The notes under the pieces: model-generated
Seen by the model: only the letters and a program-made list of their open reading frames with translations
The model's database searches: none
What the model was told of the DNA's origin: nothing
Translations under genes and position numbers: made by a program
Part shown: piece after piece, positions 1 through 10,300 of the stretch
Layout of the letters: the number at the start of each line of letters is the position of its first letter
Numbering within the stretch: position 1 is the stretch's first letter
DNA from: Paulinella micropora
Taxonomy: Eukaryota > Cercozoa > Imbricatea > Euglyphida
Assembly (NCBI GenBank): GCA_009731375.1
Contig: BJOX01000141.1
Location: 42,766-106,765, forward strand
Length of the DNA: 64,000 nucleotides
Direction: 5' to 3'

Positions 1-636
1 CCCCCCCCCCCCCTCTCTCTCTCTCACACACACACACTCACATACTTGCTCGCTCGCTCGCTCTCCCTCTGTCGCTCGCTGATAACATACATCGTGCATG
101 TTGTTTGAAGTTATTTGATGTGAAGACAGCGCGGACTGCAGGTGGGAGATCCATTATTGAGGGCAGTCTGGGCCAGAAGTCCCTATTGCAATTGGAATTC
201 AACCGGTAAACTTGTATAATTTCTTAATGTTAATGACTTACTTGTTTCTTCCTTCCATGCAACATTTCGTTGTGCCGCTTTCTCCTCTGACGAAAATTGC
301 TCCGCAATCGTAGGGGCAGGTCTCAAGAGAAACGTTGTTGATATCAAACAGGTGGACTGTGTACTCCTTGAAATTGATCTGTATATATTTGGTTTTATAT
401 ATGTACACTTACCTTTACCCTTACCCTTACACTTACTATTGTCTTTGTCCCTACCCCTACCCCTACCACTACCCTTGCACTTGCCGTTATACTTACCCTT
501 ACCCTTACACTTACTCTAACTCCAAGCCTTAGGATTAACCTTGAACCTAACCTTACCCTTAACATTTTCCATTATCGTTACCCTTTCCATGATCGCTGGC
601 GGCCAGAGGTGAGAGCACGAGTTGGCCGTGGCTACA
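1..636. other. Left host flank, low complexity
   Basis: Begins with a poly-C and CT/CA run (1-70). About 340 bases with nothing recognisable follow, then a C-rich stretch at roughly 405-565 built from degenerate CCCTTA/CCCTAC/ACACTTAC units. That stretch recalls a decayed telomere-like or minisatellite array but is not a canonical CCCTAA telomere. No credible gene is seen; the small ORF here is only the translation of the repeat. Confidence 0.6.
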
Positions 637-1102
637 TACATACATACATACATTACATTACATGCATTACATATATTACGTTACATTACATACATTACAT
701 ACATTACATTACATACATTACACATTACATACATTACATACATTACAATACATTACATTACATTACATTACATACACACATACATACATACATTACATTA
801 CATTACATTACATTACATTACATACATTACATACATTACATACATTACATTACATATATTACATACATTACATTACATTACATTACATTACATTACATTA
901 CTTACATTACATACATTACATACATTACATTACATTACATTACATTACAGACATTACATACATTACATACATTACATACATTACATACATTACATTAAAT
1001 TACATTACATTACATTACATACGTTACATACATTACATACATTACATTACATGCATTACACATACATTACATACATTACATACATTACATACATTACATA
1101 CA

Positions 1103-1133
<31 letters not shown>

Positions 1134-1394
1134 CATACATTACATTGCATACATACATAGATACATACATACATACATACATACATGCATGCATGCACGC
1201 ATGCATGCATACATACATACATACATACATACAAATACATACATACATACATACACATACATACATACATACATACATACATACATGCATACATACATAC
1301 ATACATACATACATACATACATACACACATACATACATACATACATACATATATGCATACATACATATACATACATACACATACATATATGCTT
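637..1394. repeat. TTACA/TACA microsatellite
   Basis: Long array of TACAT and TTACA units passing into a purer (ATAC)n run after about 1100, with scattered CATGC variants. Every ORF predicted here is a Tyr-Ile-His or Met-Tyr-Val repeat translated from the microsatellite and is not a gene. Confidence 0.97.
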
Positions 1395-1540
1395 GCATGC
1401 TTGAATACATATGGTCATCGATTTGCTCAGAGGCGATCGACAGCGAAACCACCGAAAGCAGAGCTATCACCACGTATACCCGCCCCAGTAAGTAAAATGG
1501 GCATGCGAACCTGGAGGGATTAGCTACCACACCAATAAAT

Positions 1541-2080
1541 ACATACAAAATACATACATACATAAATACATACATAAATACATAGATAAATACATACATA
1601 AATACATACATAAATACATACATAAATACATACATACATACATACATACATACTACGTAAGTACGTACGTACGTACGTACATATATACATACATACATAC
1701 ATACATACATACATACATACCACACATACATACCATACATGAAATATATGCCATACATACATGCAATACGTACATGAATGTAAAACTTTCATATATACAT
1801 ACATACATACATACATACATACATCATTTATGTATGTATGTATGTATGTATGCATGCATGTATGTATGTATGCATGTAAGTATGTATGTATGTATGTTAT
1901 GTATGTGTGTATGTATGTATCTATGTATCTATGTATGTATGTATGTACATTGTATGTATGTATGTATGTATGTATATATGTATGTAATGTACGTACGTAC
2001 GTACGTACGTACGTATGTATGTATGTATGTATGTATGTATGTATGTACGTATGTACGTACGTATGTATGTATGTATGCGC
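1541..2080. repeat. TACA then TGTA microsatellite at the viral junction
   Basis: (ATAC)n units continue to about 1825, then the strand sense flips to (TGTA)n up to the viral end at 2081. Short tracts of ACGT repeats lie at 1657-1680 and 1989-2012. TGTA repeat also resumes just right of the element (34108-34136), so the virus lies inside this microsatellite. Any target-site duplication is hidden by the repeat. Confidence 0.93.
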
Positions 2081-2667
2081 ATGTAAATATTTTCAAAAAT
2101 TTTATCGATAGGCCTGATAAAACAAAATGCCATTTTTGCCCTAGTGGGATAATCTATTTCCTTTTTGTACCGTATCCGCGCAGGTAAAAGTGGCATTCGT
2201 GATGTGCATCCACAACTATGATAATACCAGCCTGTGGTGCCACCAGCAGGATTTTTACATTTTTTATGGTCACCGGTGCCAACTGTGGTTTTTGTGGTGG
2301 GCGGTGGCACCGGACCCGTCCCACAAGTGCAGGTCTCCTTATTTTTGGGATTAATACCGACCACAAAATTTTTTTTAACAAGCCGGCTGCCGACTTAGCG
2401 TGCGGCTGGTTTGTACGCTGACGCAGCAGCAAGCAGCAGGCGACAGAGGGCATGAGATGCCCACATCGCCAGTAGCTAGCCGAGGCGAAAGTCTGACGCT
2501 GCAAGCAGCAGACGATAGAAGGCATGAGAAGCCATCATCGCAGGCAGCTAGCAGCCCTAGCAACTAAAGAAATATACATTGCCACACTGTGCAACCGATT
2601 TTTGCGTGAAATTTCGTTGCGACCTCCCCCCACTTACTCTGGCTACTCCAACACTTGCTTACCCCCC

Positions 2668-2933
2668 NNNNNNNNNNNNNNNNNNNNNNNNNNNNNNNNN
2701 NNNNNNNNNNNNNNNNNNNNNNNNNNNNNNNNNNNNNNNNNNNNNNNNNNNNNNNNNNNNNNNNNNNNNNNNNNNNNNNNNNNNNNNNNNNNNNNNNNNN
2801 NNNNNNNNNNNNNNNNNNNNNNNNNNNNNNNNNNNNNNNNNNNNNNNNNNNNNNNNNNNNNNNNNNNNNNNNNNNNNNNNNNNNNNNNNNNNNNNNNNNN
2901 NNNNNNNNNNNNNNNNNNNNNNNNNNNNNNNNN
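2668..2933. other. Assembly gap in left TIR
   Basis: 266 Ns bounded by C runs on both sides. The right TIR supplies the equivalent sequence, a G-run-rich tandem repeat near 33360-33547. Confidence 0.95.
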
Positions 2934-3096
2934 CCCCCCCCCTATCCTGGCCACCATTGCCACCACCCACCAGAAAAAGTTGCGGTCGAGACCAGTTGTT
3001 AGAACCTAGTCTGTATATCATCTTGTTTCTATCGACTGGCCCGGAAGGTAAAAAAAAGAGGTGACGGGTGGGGGGGGGGTGGGAGCAGCGGGTGCC

Positions 3097-3144
3097 CACT
3101 ACGTAACTGCTAAGCGGAGACTACCACTTAGCCGTTACATAGTG
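3097..3144. repeat. Palindrome of the GTAACGGCTAAG family
   Basis: Imperfect palindrome beginning CACTACGTAACTGC and ending with the complementary GCCGTTACATAGTG. Related half-sites, each followed by a GGTGCCACC-like motif, occur near 3458, 3617 and 3808. Confidence 0.85.
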
Positions 3145-3277
3145 GACGCGGGGTGCCACCTCCTCCCTGAAAAAGTTACGGTCGAGACCAGTTGTTAGAA
3201 CCTAGTCTGTATATCATCTTGTTTCTATCGACTGGCCCTGAAGGTAAAAAAAGAGGGGACGGGTGGGACACCGGGAC

Positions 3278-3327
3278 CCACTACGTAACGGCTAAGCGGC
3301 GATCGCCACTTAGCCGTTACATAGTGG
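3278..3327. repeat. Near-perfect 50-bp palindrome in TIR
   Basis: The arms CCACTACGTAACGGCTAAG and its complement meet at a GCGATCGC centre, with only Y/R differences between arms. Mirror copies lie in the right TIR at 32997-33044 and about 33177-33225. It could extrude as a cruciform or bind a dimeric protein. Confidence 0.88.
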
Positions 3328-4529
3328 ACGCGGGGTGCCACCTCCTCCCCTGAAAAAAATTACGGTCGAGACCAGTTGTTAGAACCTAGTCTGTATATCA
3401 TCTAGTTTCTATCGACTGGCCCGGAAGGTAAAAAACTACGGAAATAGCGGTTGGTGTGCCACTTAGCCGTTACATAGTGGACCCGGTGCCACCGCCCCCC
3501 ACCCACCGGAAAAAAGGACGGTCGAGACCAGTCGTTAGAACCTAGTCTGTATATCAGTTTGTTTGCATCGACTGGCCAGGAAGGTAAAAAAACTACGGGT
3601 ATAACGGTGGGTGTGTGCCACTTAGCCGTTACACAGTGTGCGCAGGTGCCACCTCCTGCCTGAAAAAAGTTACGGTCGAGGCCAGTCGTGTGAACTTAGG
3701 GTATAAGTGTCTGAGCGGCAACGACTGGTCCAGGAGGCTGGAAAAATGACGGGAATAGCGAATGTTCGAAAAAACTAGTGAAGGGGGGGGGTGCGGGGAA
3801 ATCGCGGGAAAAGCCGCTTAGCCGTTACATAGTGTGCGCGGGTGGCTCCCCCCCACCTCCTGCCTGAAAAAAAGGCTGGTCGGGACCAGTCGTGTGAAAT
3901 CAGGGTATAAGTGTCTGAGCGGCAACGACTGGTCCAGGAGGAGGAAAAAATGAATGGAATAGCGGGTGGGTGGGAAAAGAGGCTGGATCACCGGGAAGTA
4001 GCGGAGGGAGTGGCATCCCGTGAAGTCTGGACCAGTAGTTGGAAATTAGTGGTATATCTCAGAATTTGTGACGACTGGTCCCGACTTTGAATTCCAGGGG
4101 AAGATGCGGAGGGGTGCAACCCCGTGAAGTCTGGACCAGTCGTTGGAAATTAGTGGTATATCTCAGAATTTGTGACGACTGGTCCAGACTTTGGGAGGGG
4201 GGCGAATTCCCGGGAAGAGGCGGAGGGTGCCACCAAAGTGTGGACCAGTCGTTAAAAATTAGTGACATATCTCAGAATTTGTGACGACTTGTCCAGACTT
4301 TGAGTGGTTGAGGGGGTTGGGGTGGTGAGGGGGGGCTGTAGCCACCAAAAAGCAAAACGCAGCAGGTGCGGCAGGTGGTGCCCCGCCCCCTATTGGGGAC
4401 AACTGGTTTTAGGGGGGGGGGGGTCAGCAAAAATAAAGCACTCAAAGCATCAGCAGGCGTGGGGCCACTTCTGCCACCACCCCCTGAAATCAATGCCATA
4501 TCCGGCCCAATGAAGTTTTTATTAAACTG

Positions 4530-5411
4530 TTACAAGGCGCTGAGTTTTCTAGCTAGGCGCTGGAAGACAGTCTGTAGGCGCCTGTTGATACGGTCTTCCA
4601 TTGCAGTCCAGTACAGACGCTCGTAGCGCTTGTAGAAGCGCCAGGCTCCGGTGGCATTGTCTTGGTCGACGTACATCAGTTCATCTTCATCCTCTACCCC
4701 GGGGCAGTGGTGTCCCAGCCATTCTTTTTGAAACTCCGCTTCGTGGATGACTGGGTTGTTGGCCAGGGCCTCGTGCTTCCTACCCCGGCCGCCGTACCAG
4801 TCCCGCCAGGAGTGGAACGGGCACAGCTTTTGGATCAGGTCGTAGAGGTCCCCGCGCTCGTCGCGGGATAGGCCCGCCAGGGCTCCCTTGGGTAGCGGAC
4901 TGTAATAAGCAGGGGTCGGCAGGTAGCTACAAACTAGTTGGGCACAGACTGCCTCCATGTACTTGCCCAGCCACTTGGCCACCGGGGCGTGCAGGGTCTG
5001 CAGCTGCAGCGGCAGGTCGGGCACGCCCCAGCTGGCGGGCCGGTACGGGTCGGTAGGCACGCGGAGCAAGGCGAGGTCCAACAGGGAGAGCAGTGGCGCT
5101 TCCTCTGGCTGTAGTGCGGTAGCGGCCAGCGAGGACCAGGGATAGGGCGAGGCGGTCAGCAGCAGGCGCCGGTCGGTGGTATTCAGGCCATGGGCAGCCG
5201 CCTCGACCAGCAGTGCGTACCAGTCGACGTCCTTGCACGGGTGTCGGTCGGCGTCCAGCCGGGCCACGGCGGCCGGGTCACAGGGGGCGGGGACGTAGGC
5301 AACCGGCGGGGCGAGCGCGGCCAGGCGGCCGCCGGGCAGGATGGTGCGGCGGCGCTTGGTGGGGTGGGCGGTGGCGGCGGTGGCACCCATGGCAGCAGAA
5401 TTTCGACGCAT
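4530..5411 (-). CDS. KRRR/WRD family protein, long paralog
   Basis: I do not recognise the function. It is a paralog of the protein at 5933-6772 and of the fragment at 57788-58216. All three share a WRD motif about 60-70 residues before a C-terminal signature YWxxxxxxxNRxLxxFFQR-like helix; here it reads YWTAMEDRINRRL then FQRLARKL. The chosen ATG at 5411 is preceded by an A run, as in other genes of the element, and gives about 293 aa with a KRRR motif near residue 24. The frame stays open upstream to 5765, so a longer N-terminus is possible. That upstream part overlaps the inner inverted repeat and hairpin and is more likely regulatory. It is divergent from the 5933 gene. Confidence 0.7.
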   Translation of the reverse strand: MRRNSAAMGATAATAHPTKRRRTILPGGRLAALAPPVAYVPAPCDPAAVARLDADRHPCKDVDWYALLVEAAAHGLNTTDRRLLLTASPYPWSSLAATALQPEEAPLLSLLDLALLRVPTDPYRPASWGVPDLPLQLQTLHAPVAKWLGKYMEAVCAQLVCSYLPTPAYYSPLPKGALAGLSRDERGDLYDLIQKLCPFHSWRDWYGGRGRKHEALANNPVIHEAEFQKEWLGHHCPGVEDEDELMYVDQDNATGAWRFYKRYERLYWTAMEDRINRRLQTVFQRLARKLSAL

Positions 5412-5689
5412 TTTTTTGGGGAGTGCTTCCTGGGTCGGGGCCGACTCGGATTGTGGGCTGGTCGGGTGCCGTCCGTTACTTTTTTTGGCTGGCTTAGGTC
5501 GAGGTCGCGGCACGCGCCCGTTTGGTAGGTTCAGGCACGTATTGCCTTTTTGTACCGCCAGTGATATGGCCGAAATTCGGTGATACGGACAAAAAAGGCA
5601 GTGATATGGGGAAAAAAGGCAGTCGCCAGACTGTGCCGGCGCGTGCCTCGACCTCAACATCATCAGACTATTCGTCGGTCGTGTCGAGC

Positions 5690-5860
5690 TCAGACCTGGG
5701 TTCTCAGCAAACCCAGGAAGTCCCTTGAGCCGGAACGAAGCTATTGCCATTTTTGCACCCGCCACTGGCTGTGATTTCCCGGAAATTTACCGCGCCACAA
5801 AACACACTAAATTTTCGTGAAAATTTTCGTGTGGCCGCAAAACACGCTAAATTTGCTAGT
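5690..5860. promoter_or_regulatory. Inner inverted repeat with hairpin, left copy
   Basis: 5695-5717 forms a hairpin with 8-bp stem CCTGGGTT/AACCCAGG. Next come about 40 bases (5719-5758) repeated in inverse orientation at 31674-31713, and an A/T palindrome AAATTTTCGTGAAAATTTT (around 5810-5829) that has a relative near 31630. It lies upstream of the 5933 gene on the left and of the polymerase gene on the right, so it is a candidate promoter pair. The hairpin stem differs in sequence on the two sides but keeps pairing. Confidence 0.65.
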
Positions 5861-5932
5861 CTATCTTCAATTCGATTCTTTTCCTGTCTTAGGTGCCACC
5901 GCGCAATTGCTCCACCCTACCTGCAAAGGAAA

Positions 5933-6772
5933 ATGATGCTCGCTCTGCGGAATAAACGGACGACCGCTGGTACGGACGCCCAGCCCCTCAAGCGGCGCCG
6001 CCTCCTGGAGCTGCACTCGCTTACCCGCACTGCCCCCCGCGAGCCGATGTCCGAACACGCGAAGCAGGCTACGGCGCGTCTCTACTACGACAATAGGTCT
6101 CGACGGTGCGCCCCGTCGAGTGACATGTTGTCAGACCTGTTGAACGAAATGGTTGACATAACCGACCGATCTGTCTGTTTTTATTGGGCTAAGTACTCCG
6201 AAGCCACGGGGGGTTATTGGACATACGACGAGGAAGGTGGCGTGACAGGCTGCTGGGAATACAAAGACAGTCCTCGTGTCCCGTTGTGTTCCGTACTGGA
6301 TCAGCTGGTGATGACCGCTCCCTCTGAGGGATCGCTGATGGGCAGCGTGGCCAGTCTGGTCGCCGCGGAACACAAAGGGCTGTCCCTACTGGAAGAGGAG
6401 TTTAACATGCCTGTCGTGCTAGTGGAAGTGGTCAGGCAATACGTCAACTCGGTCTGTTATGACCCGTTGGACCCGCGGACGGCCGATGCATGGAGGCATC
6501 TTGACTCAGACGACCAAGCTTATCTACATGATTATATGTCCTTGCCCCTCCTTCGCATACCCGGTGTTGGCACTGCTGTACCATGGAGGGATGAACAGGT
6601 TATCTTGAATGCACTACTACCCCAGCGTGAAACCGAGCGCGATATGCAAGTGTACAGGAGAACGCTTGCTTCCATACTCGAAAGTAAGGATGAGTACTGG
6701 GAGGGAATAGTGGCTGAAGTAAACAGGAGTCTCCTTGTGTTCTTCCAAAGAGTCAGGGCCCTGCTAGCCTAA
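5933..6772 (+). CDS. KRRR/WRD family protein
   Basis: 279 aa from the ATG at 5933; the frame is open back to 5744, but that part is the inner inverted repeat. Function unknown. A basic KRRRLL patch lies near residue 21, compatible with a nuclear localisation signal. The middle contains an AAEHKG motif, then PWRD, and the end has YW followed by NRSL and FFQRV, matching the paralogs at 4530-5411 and 57788-58216. The copy in the second viral block begins only at the AAEHKG region, so this is the only full-length member of its type here. The gene reads open with no break. Confidence 0.75.
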   Translation: MMLALRNKRTTAGTDAQPLKRRRLLELHSLTRTAPREPMSEHAKQATARLYYDNRSRRCAPSSDMLSDLLNEMVDITDRSVCFYWAKYSEATGGYWTYDEEGGVTGCWEYKDSPRVPLCSVLDQLVMTAPSEGSLMGSVASLVAAEHKGLSLLEEEFNMPVVLVEVVRQYVNSVCYDPLDPRTADAWRHLDSDDQAYLHDYMSLPLLRIPGVGTAVPWRDEQVILNALLPQRETERDMQVYRRTLASILESKDEYWEGIVAEVNRSLLVFFQRVRALLA

Positions 6773-6818
6773 CTGTAAGAAAAGAAAGTAATTAAACTGT
6801 CTCTTTCATTAGTCGACA

Positions 6819-7043
6819 GTCTGCTCTGTGTGTGACATTCTTTTTTTCTTTTTTTTTTGTGGGGCAGGATCTGCCACTCGTCCCCTGATATACGGGGTGG
6901 ATCCTGCCCCACAAAAAAAATATCCGCCTGAGTTTTTTTGGACCGACTTGGATAAGGGGCTGTAAAATCTTACTAGTCAAACCGGTCCGTGATAATTTCC
7001 TCTTTGTTTTTTTTTCTTCATTGCTTTTATCAATGAAAGCGTG
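6819..7043. mobile_element. 225-bp hairpin-bearing insertion, MITE-like
   Basis: The equivalent interval in the second block (58217-58259) is only about 43 bases, so about 225 bases are extra here. They are flanked by a direct GTCGACA repeat (6812-6818 and 7044-7050), and just outside or near the ends by inverted CTTTCATT/AATGAAAG (6803-6810, 7032-7039). Inside, 6859-6871 pairs perfectly with 6900-6912 (13-bp stem GTGGGGCAGGATC), extended by T and A tracts, with a CCCC/GGGG stem in the loop. No ORF is credible. It may be a small non-autonomous insertion, or a terminator hairpin the other copy lost. Confidence 0.5.
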
Positions 7044-7050
7044 GTCGACA

Positions 7051-7269
7051 ATGCTAGCTGTTTGTCCTACCTGTGGCGCCTGTTTTTTTGAAGGCCAGCT
7101 TTACTGGTCAGGGACCGGGAAAAGAGGGGACCCCAAGGACCTGGCCTCGCTCGTCTGCAGACCCTATGGCGACGGCGCTTGCATCAACCCCGCGCGAGAC
7201 GTCCCAGGCGGAGACACTTGGGCGGAGCGGATGCGCTTCGTTGACAATTTCCTAGACGAGATTCTGTAA
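7051..7269 (+). CDS. Small Cys-rich protein (72 aa)
   Basis: The start is set at 7051 because the copy at 58260-58478 begins at the same residue, although the frame is open upstream. The N-terminus reads CPTCGAC and a second Cys pair follows near residues 37 and 45 (VCRPYGDGAC), so a zinc ribbon or knuckle is plausible. The C-terminus is acidic and helical. Between the two copies most base changes are silent, with only about three amino-acid differences, so it was under purifying selection. It sits immediately upstream of the fiber gene in both loci. Function unknown. Confidence 0.8.
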   Translation: MLAVCPTCGACFFEGQLYWSGTGKRGDPKDLASLVCRPYGDGACINPARDVPGGDTWAERMRFVDNFLDEIL

Positions 7270-7322
7270 ACAATTAAAAAAACTTATTCTCTTGTTCTCT
7301 TAAAGCAGCAAAGTGGGGCAAA

Positions 7323-10300
7323 ATGGAAGTGGCTAGGTCCTACAAACGCCGCCGGCTCGACGGTGCGACCGACGACTTTGTGCTGCCGGTTGACGGACAG
7401 AGCGGCGACGTCCTTGTATCGGACGGTGACGGGGGCGTGAGATGGGCAACAGGCGGCGTGGCCGCGAACGACGCGGTAGCCCTTAATACTGCTCACAGAC
7501 TGACTACTTCCGGGAACCCGCACTTGGTTGATCTAGCCGATCTGATCACCTTGACGCTGGACACCGAAGCCAAAACTAACCAGCCGGCCGGGATGACTTC
7601 TAACAGCTCCGCTGGCTTTGTGGCCTCGGCCTCTAGCAATTCTGCGCAAGCCTACCTAGCTTTTGACAGCGACTTCTCGACCTTGTGGGGCACCACTGCG
7701 CCCGACAGCTACAGCGGCAACAACTACACCGCCATGATCGAGACGATGGTCGATAATCTCACCGTGGTAGGCGCGTGGCTCCAGCTCGATCTGGGCCAGC
7801 ACGCTAGACTGACTGCTTACCACGTCACGTCCGCGGGCGCCATCACTGCGCCCAGAGACTGGGTAGTCGCTTATAGCGCGGACGGCAGCCGGTGGTTCAC
7901 TTGGGACAGCCAGACGGCCCAGACCTTTGTCGGCGACAGCCTGCGCACGTTCACGCCTGCGGCCGCGACCGATTACGCCAGGTACTTGCGCGTAATCTGC
8001 ACTAAACACGATGGGGCGGGTGTCTGGTACATGCGGAGCCTGGCCTTCGACTACCAGCTGTACAATGCCGGCTGCATTGAGAACACCAGTTATCCGACCA
8101 AGGCCTCGCAGCTAGCGCCCAAGGCGTACGTCGACCACCAGGTGGCAGGAGCAGTGAAGTTTCCGTCGATCATGCCTACCCAAAACGACTGTATCGTGAC
8201 CATGGATCCAGACGGCTCGATCTTTGCGGTCAAGGACAGGACGCTCAAGCAGCCGTCTTTGGCTCCTAGCGGTAATGGCGCGATCGTGCTCATGGACACA
8301 GACTTTACAGTCACAACGATCCCTGACACTCTCGCGAGGCTGCCGGACCCTCTGCCCGCCTCGACCGCGCAGCTGGTGACGGTCGATCCAGACGGCGTGC
8401 TAGGCCTAAGCAGCCAAGTAAGCTCGTCGACGCTCACGCTGACAGGGGCTGGCGGCAACAGTACGCTTTCCGCGCCTGCCACTGGCTCCGTCGCGCTCAA
8501 GCTGCCTGTGGCCCTGCCCAGCGCAGGCACCAAGCAGTTCGTCACGCTCGACAGCGCGGGCCAGTTCGCTACTGGTGCCATTGGCTTCCAAGGGGGAGAC
8601 AGTGTAGCAATCGGGACTTTAGCGGGCGACGGACAGCAACCATTTGCCGTCGCAATAGGCACTCAAGCAGGCGCGAGTGGACAGGGCCAGTTTGGAACTG
8701 CCGTTGGCTACAGGGCGGGATACTCTGGCCAGTCAGATCTCGCCGTCGCGATCGGTGCCTACTCCACGGAGAGCACACAAGGCAATTCATCAGTCTCTGT
8801 CGGTCCCTATACTAGCACGCTCGGCGTACGGTCGGTTGGGATCGGCAGTACGGCTATCACGGATGCTGCCGCCCAGGAATCGGTCGCAATAGGCTACAGA
8901 GCAAAAGCAGCGACATCCCGCTCGATCGTGCTGAACGCCACGGGCGCTGAATTAGTGTCCGCTAGCACCGATGCTGCTTATATCAAGCCGTTGAGGTCGG
9001 GCGTCGATTCTACCACCGCCGAGAAGGCGACACAGTGGAACAGCACGACCGGCGAACTCACCGCCTCTAAATTTACACTCCCGCTTTCGCTGCCCGCCAA
9101 CACGTCACTCGTTTCCTTGACAAGCGCGGGCCAGGTAGGCGCGTCTGCGCTCAAGGTACCGGCGTCACTGCCTAGCAGCACGTCACTGTTGACACTCGAT
9201 TTCGGTGGCCAGCTCGCGACAGGGGCTGCTAGCTCGCTGTCACTCAGCGGGGCTGGAGGCACCAGCACGCTTTCCGCTCCTGCCTCTGGCTCCTCTGCAC
9301 TCAAGTTGCCGGCCGCGTTGCCCTCTACCGGACAGACAGCCCTGGTCACATTAGACAGCAGCGGCAACTTGGGCACTGGCGCCGCGAATTCGCTAGCGCT
9401 GGTAGCTTGGGACCCCTACACGTTTCCTGTGTTCAGCAACTACACTTACGGCAGCACGTGGACAGCGACAGTGAGCAGCGAAGAGGTCGGTTCCTGGCAA
9501 GCCTGGAAAATGTTTGACAACGTCACTGCCGGAGATACAGGCTGGGTCAGCAAGAACTACTACACGTATCCAGCAGGGGATTACGATGTGGCGGGCGCGG
9601 GCGCGAACGCACAAACCACCAACGGGATACAAGGAGAGTGGTTCCAGCTGCGTCGCTCTGATGGTGCGCGGATGCTGCTGTCGAGTTTTGATTGGTACCC
9701 TCGTGTTTATGTCGGGGATTCAACTGGATTATATGCAACCTGGCCAAAAAGTCTTACGGTACTAGGCTCGAACGACGCTGCCGACCCTCCCACTAACTGG
9801 ACGGTGCTGTACCAGAACACCAGCATCTCTTCTTGGGCAGTAAATGAGGTTTGGAGGACGTTTACATTCACCACTTCGTATACAGCTACTAATTACTTCA
9901 GAGTCCATCGCTGGGTCATCGAAAAGATCTACCTGGAGGAAACAGTGCAGCCCGCTGGGTACGTTGCACAGAGCTGAAACCTAACTTTGCAGCCGCTGCT
10001 GCCAGCTCGTTGTCACTCAGTGGGGCTGGAGGTACCAGTGCACTTTCAGCCCCAGCTTCCGGCTCTTCTTCGATCAGGCTACCAACCGCCCTGCCAGGCA
10101 GCACTTCGCTAGTGACACTCGACTCTGGTGGCCAGCTCGCGACAGGCGCTGCTAGCTCGCTGTCACTCAGCGGGGCGGGAGGCACCAGCACCCTTTCCGC
10201 TCCGGCGTCTGGTACTTCTGCACTCAAGCTGCCAACCGCTCTACCAAGCAGTACTAGCTTGGTGTCGCTGGGCTCCGACGGCGCGCTGCTGTACGGGGAC

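Larger units (their letters stand above)
2985..4305. repeat. Array of inverted-repeat units around a TATA core (left TIR)
   Basis: Nine units are readable, near 2985, 3181, 3365, 3525, 3675, 3880, 4027, 4130 and 4245. Each has GACCAGTCGT (or a close variant) and its complement ACGACTGGTC about 35-40 bases later. The central part falls in three types, each with a TATA-like core (TGTATATCA, GGTATAAGTG, GGTATATCTC). The same units recur inverted in the right TIR. Candidate roles are a protein-binding array, promoters or replication-origin sites; none is proven. Confidence 0.85.
2081..4400 (+). repeat. Left terminal inverted repeat
   Basis: It matches the complement of about 31943-34107 almost base for base: the outer 500 bases up to the gap, the palindrome array, and the inner G-rich part ending near GGGGACA at about 4400. 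Its gap (2668-2933) corresponds to a sequenced tract at about 33360-33557 in the other repeat. That tract is GGTAGCC/GTAGCCA-type tandem repeat with G runs, which probably explains the failed assembly. No coding sequence is credible here; the Pro-rich ORFs arise from the repeat. Confidence 0.9.

Noticed and set aside
410-565. Telomere
   Set aside because: Units are degenerate CCCTTA/CCCTAC and not a regular canonical telomeric repeat, and the sequence is not at a chromosome end.
609-2187. Many ORFs of 80-280 aa with Tyr-Ile-His or Met-Tyr-Val repeats
   Set aside because: They are translations of TACA/TGTA microsatellites on both strands and in all frames. The non-repeat patch at 1391-1540 is too short to support a gene.
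2524-4626. Pro- and Gly-rich ORFs in the TIRs
   Set aside because: They run through Ns or repeat units, change with repeat number and have no conserved counterpart preserved between TIRs.
9925-9990. Two separate fiber genes (7323-9977 and 10010-12667)
   Set aside because: The copy at 58528 reads straight through the same place with one extra base, so the split is a one-base defect.
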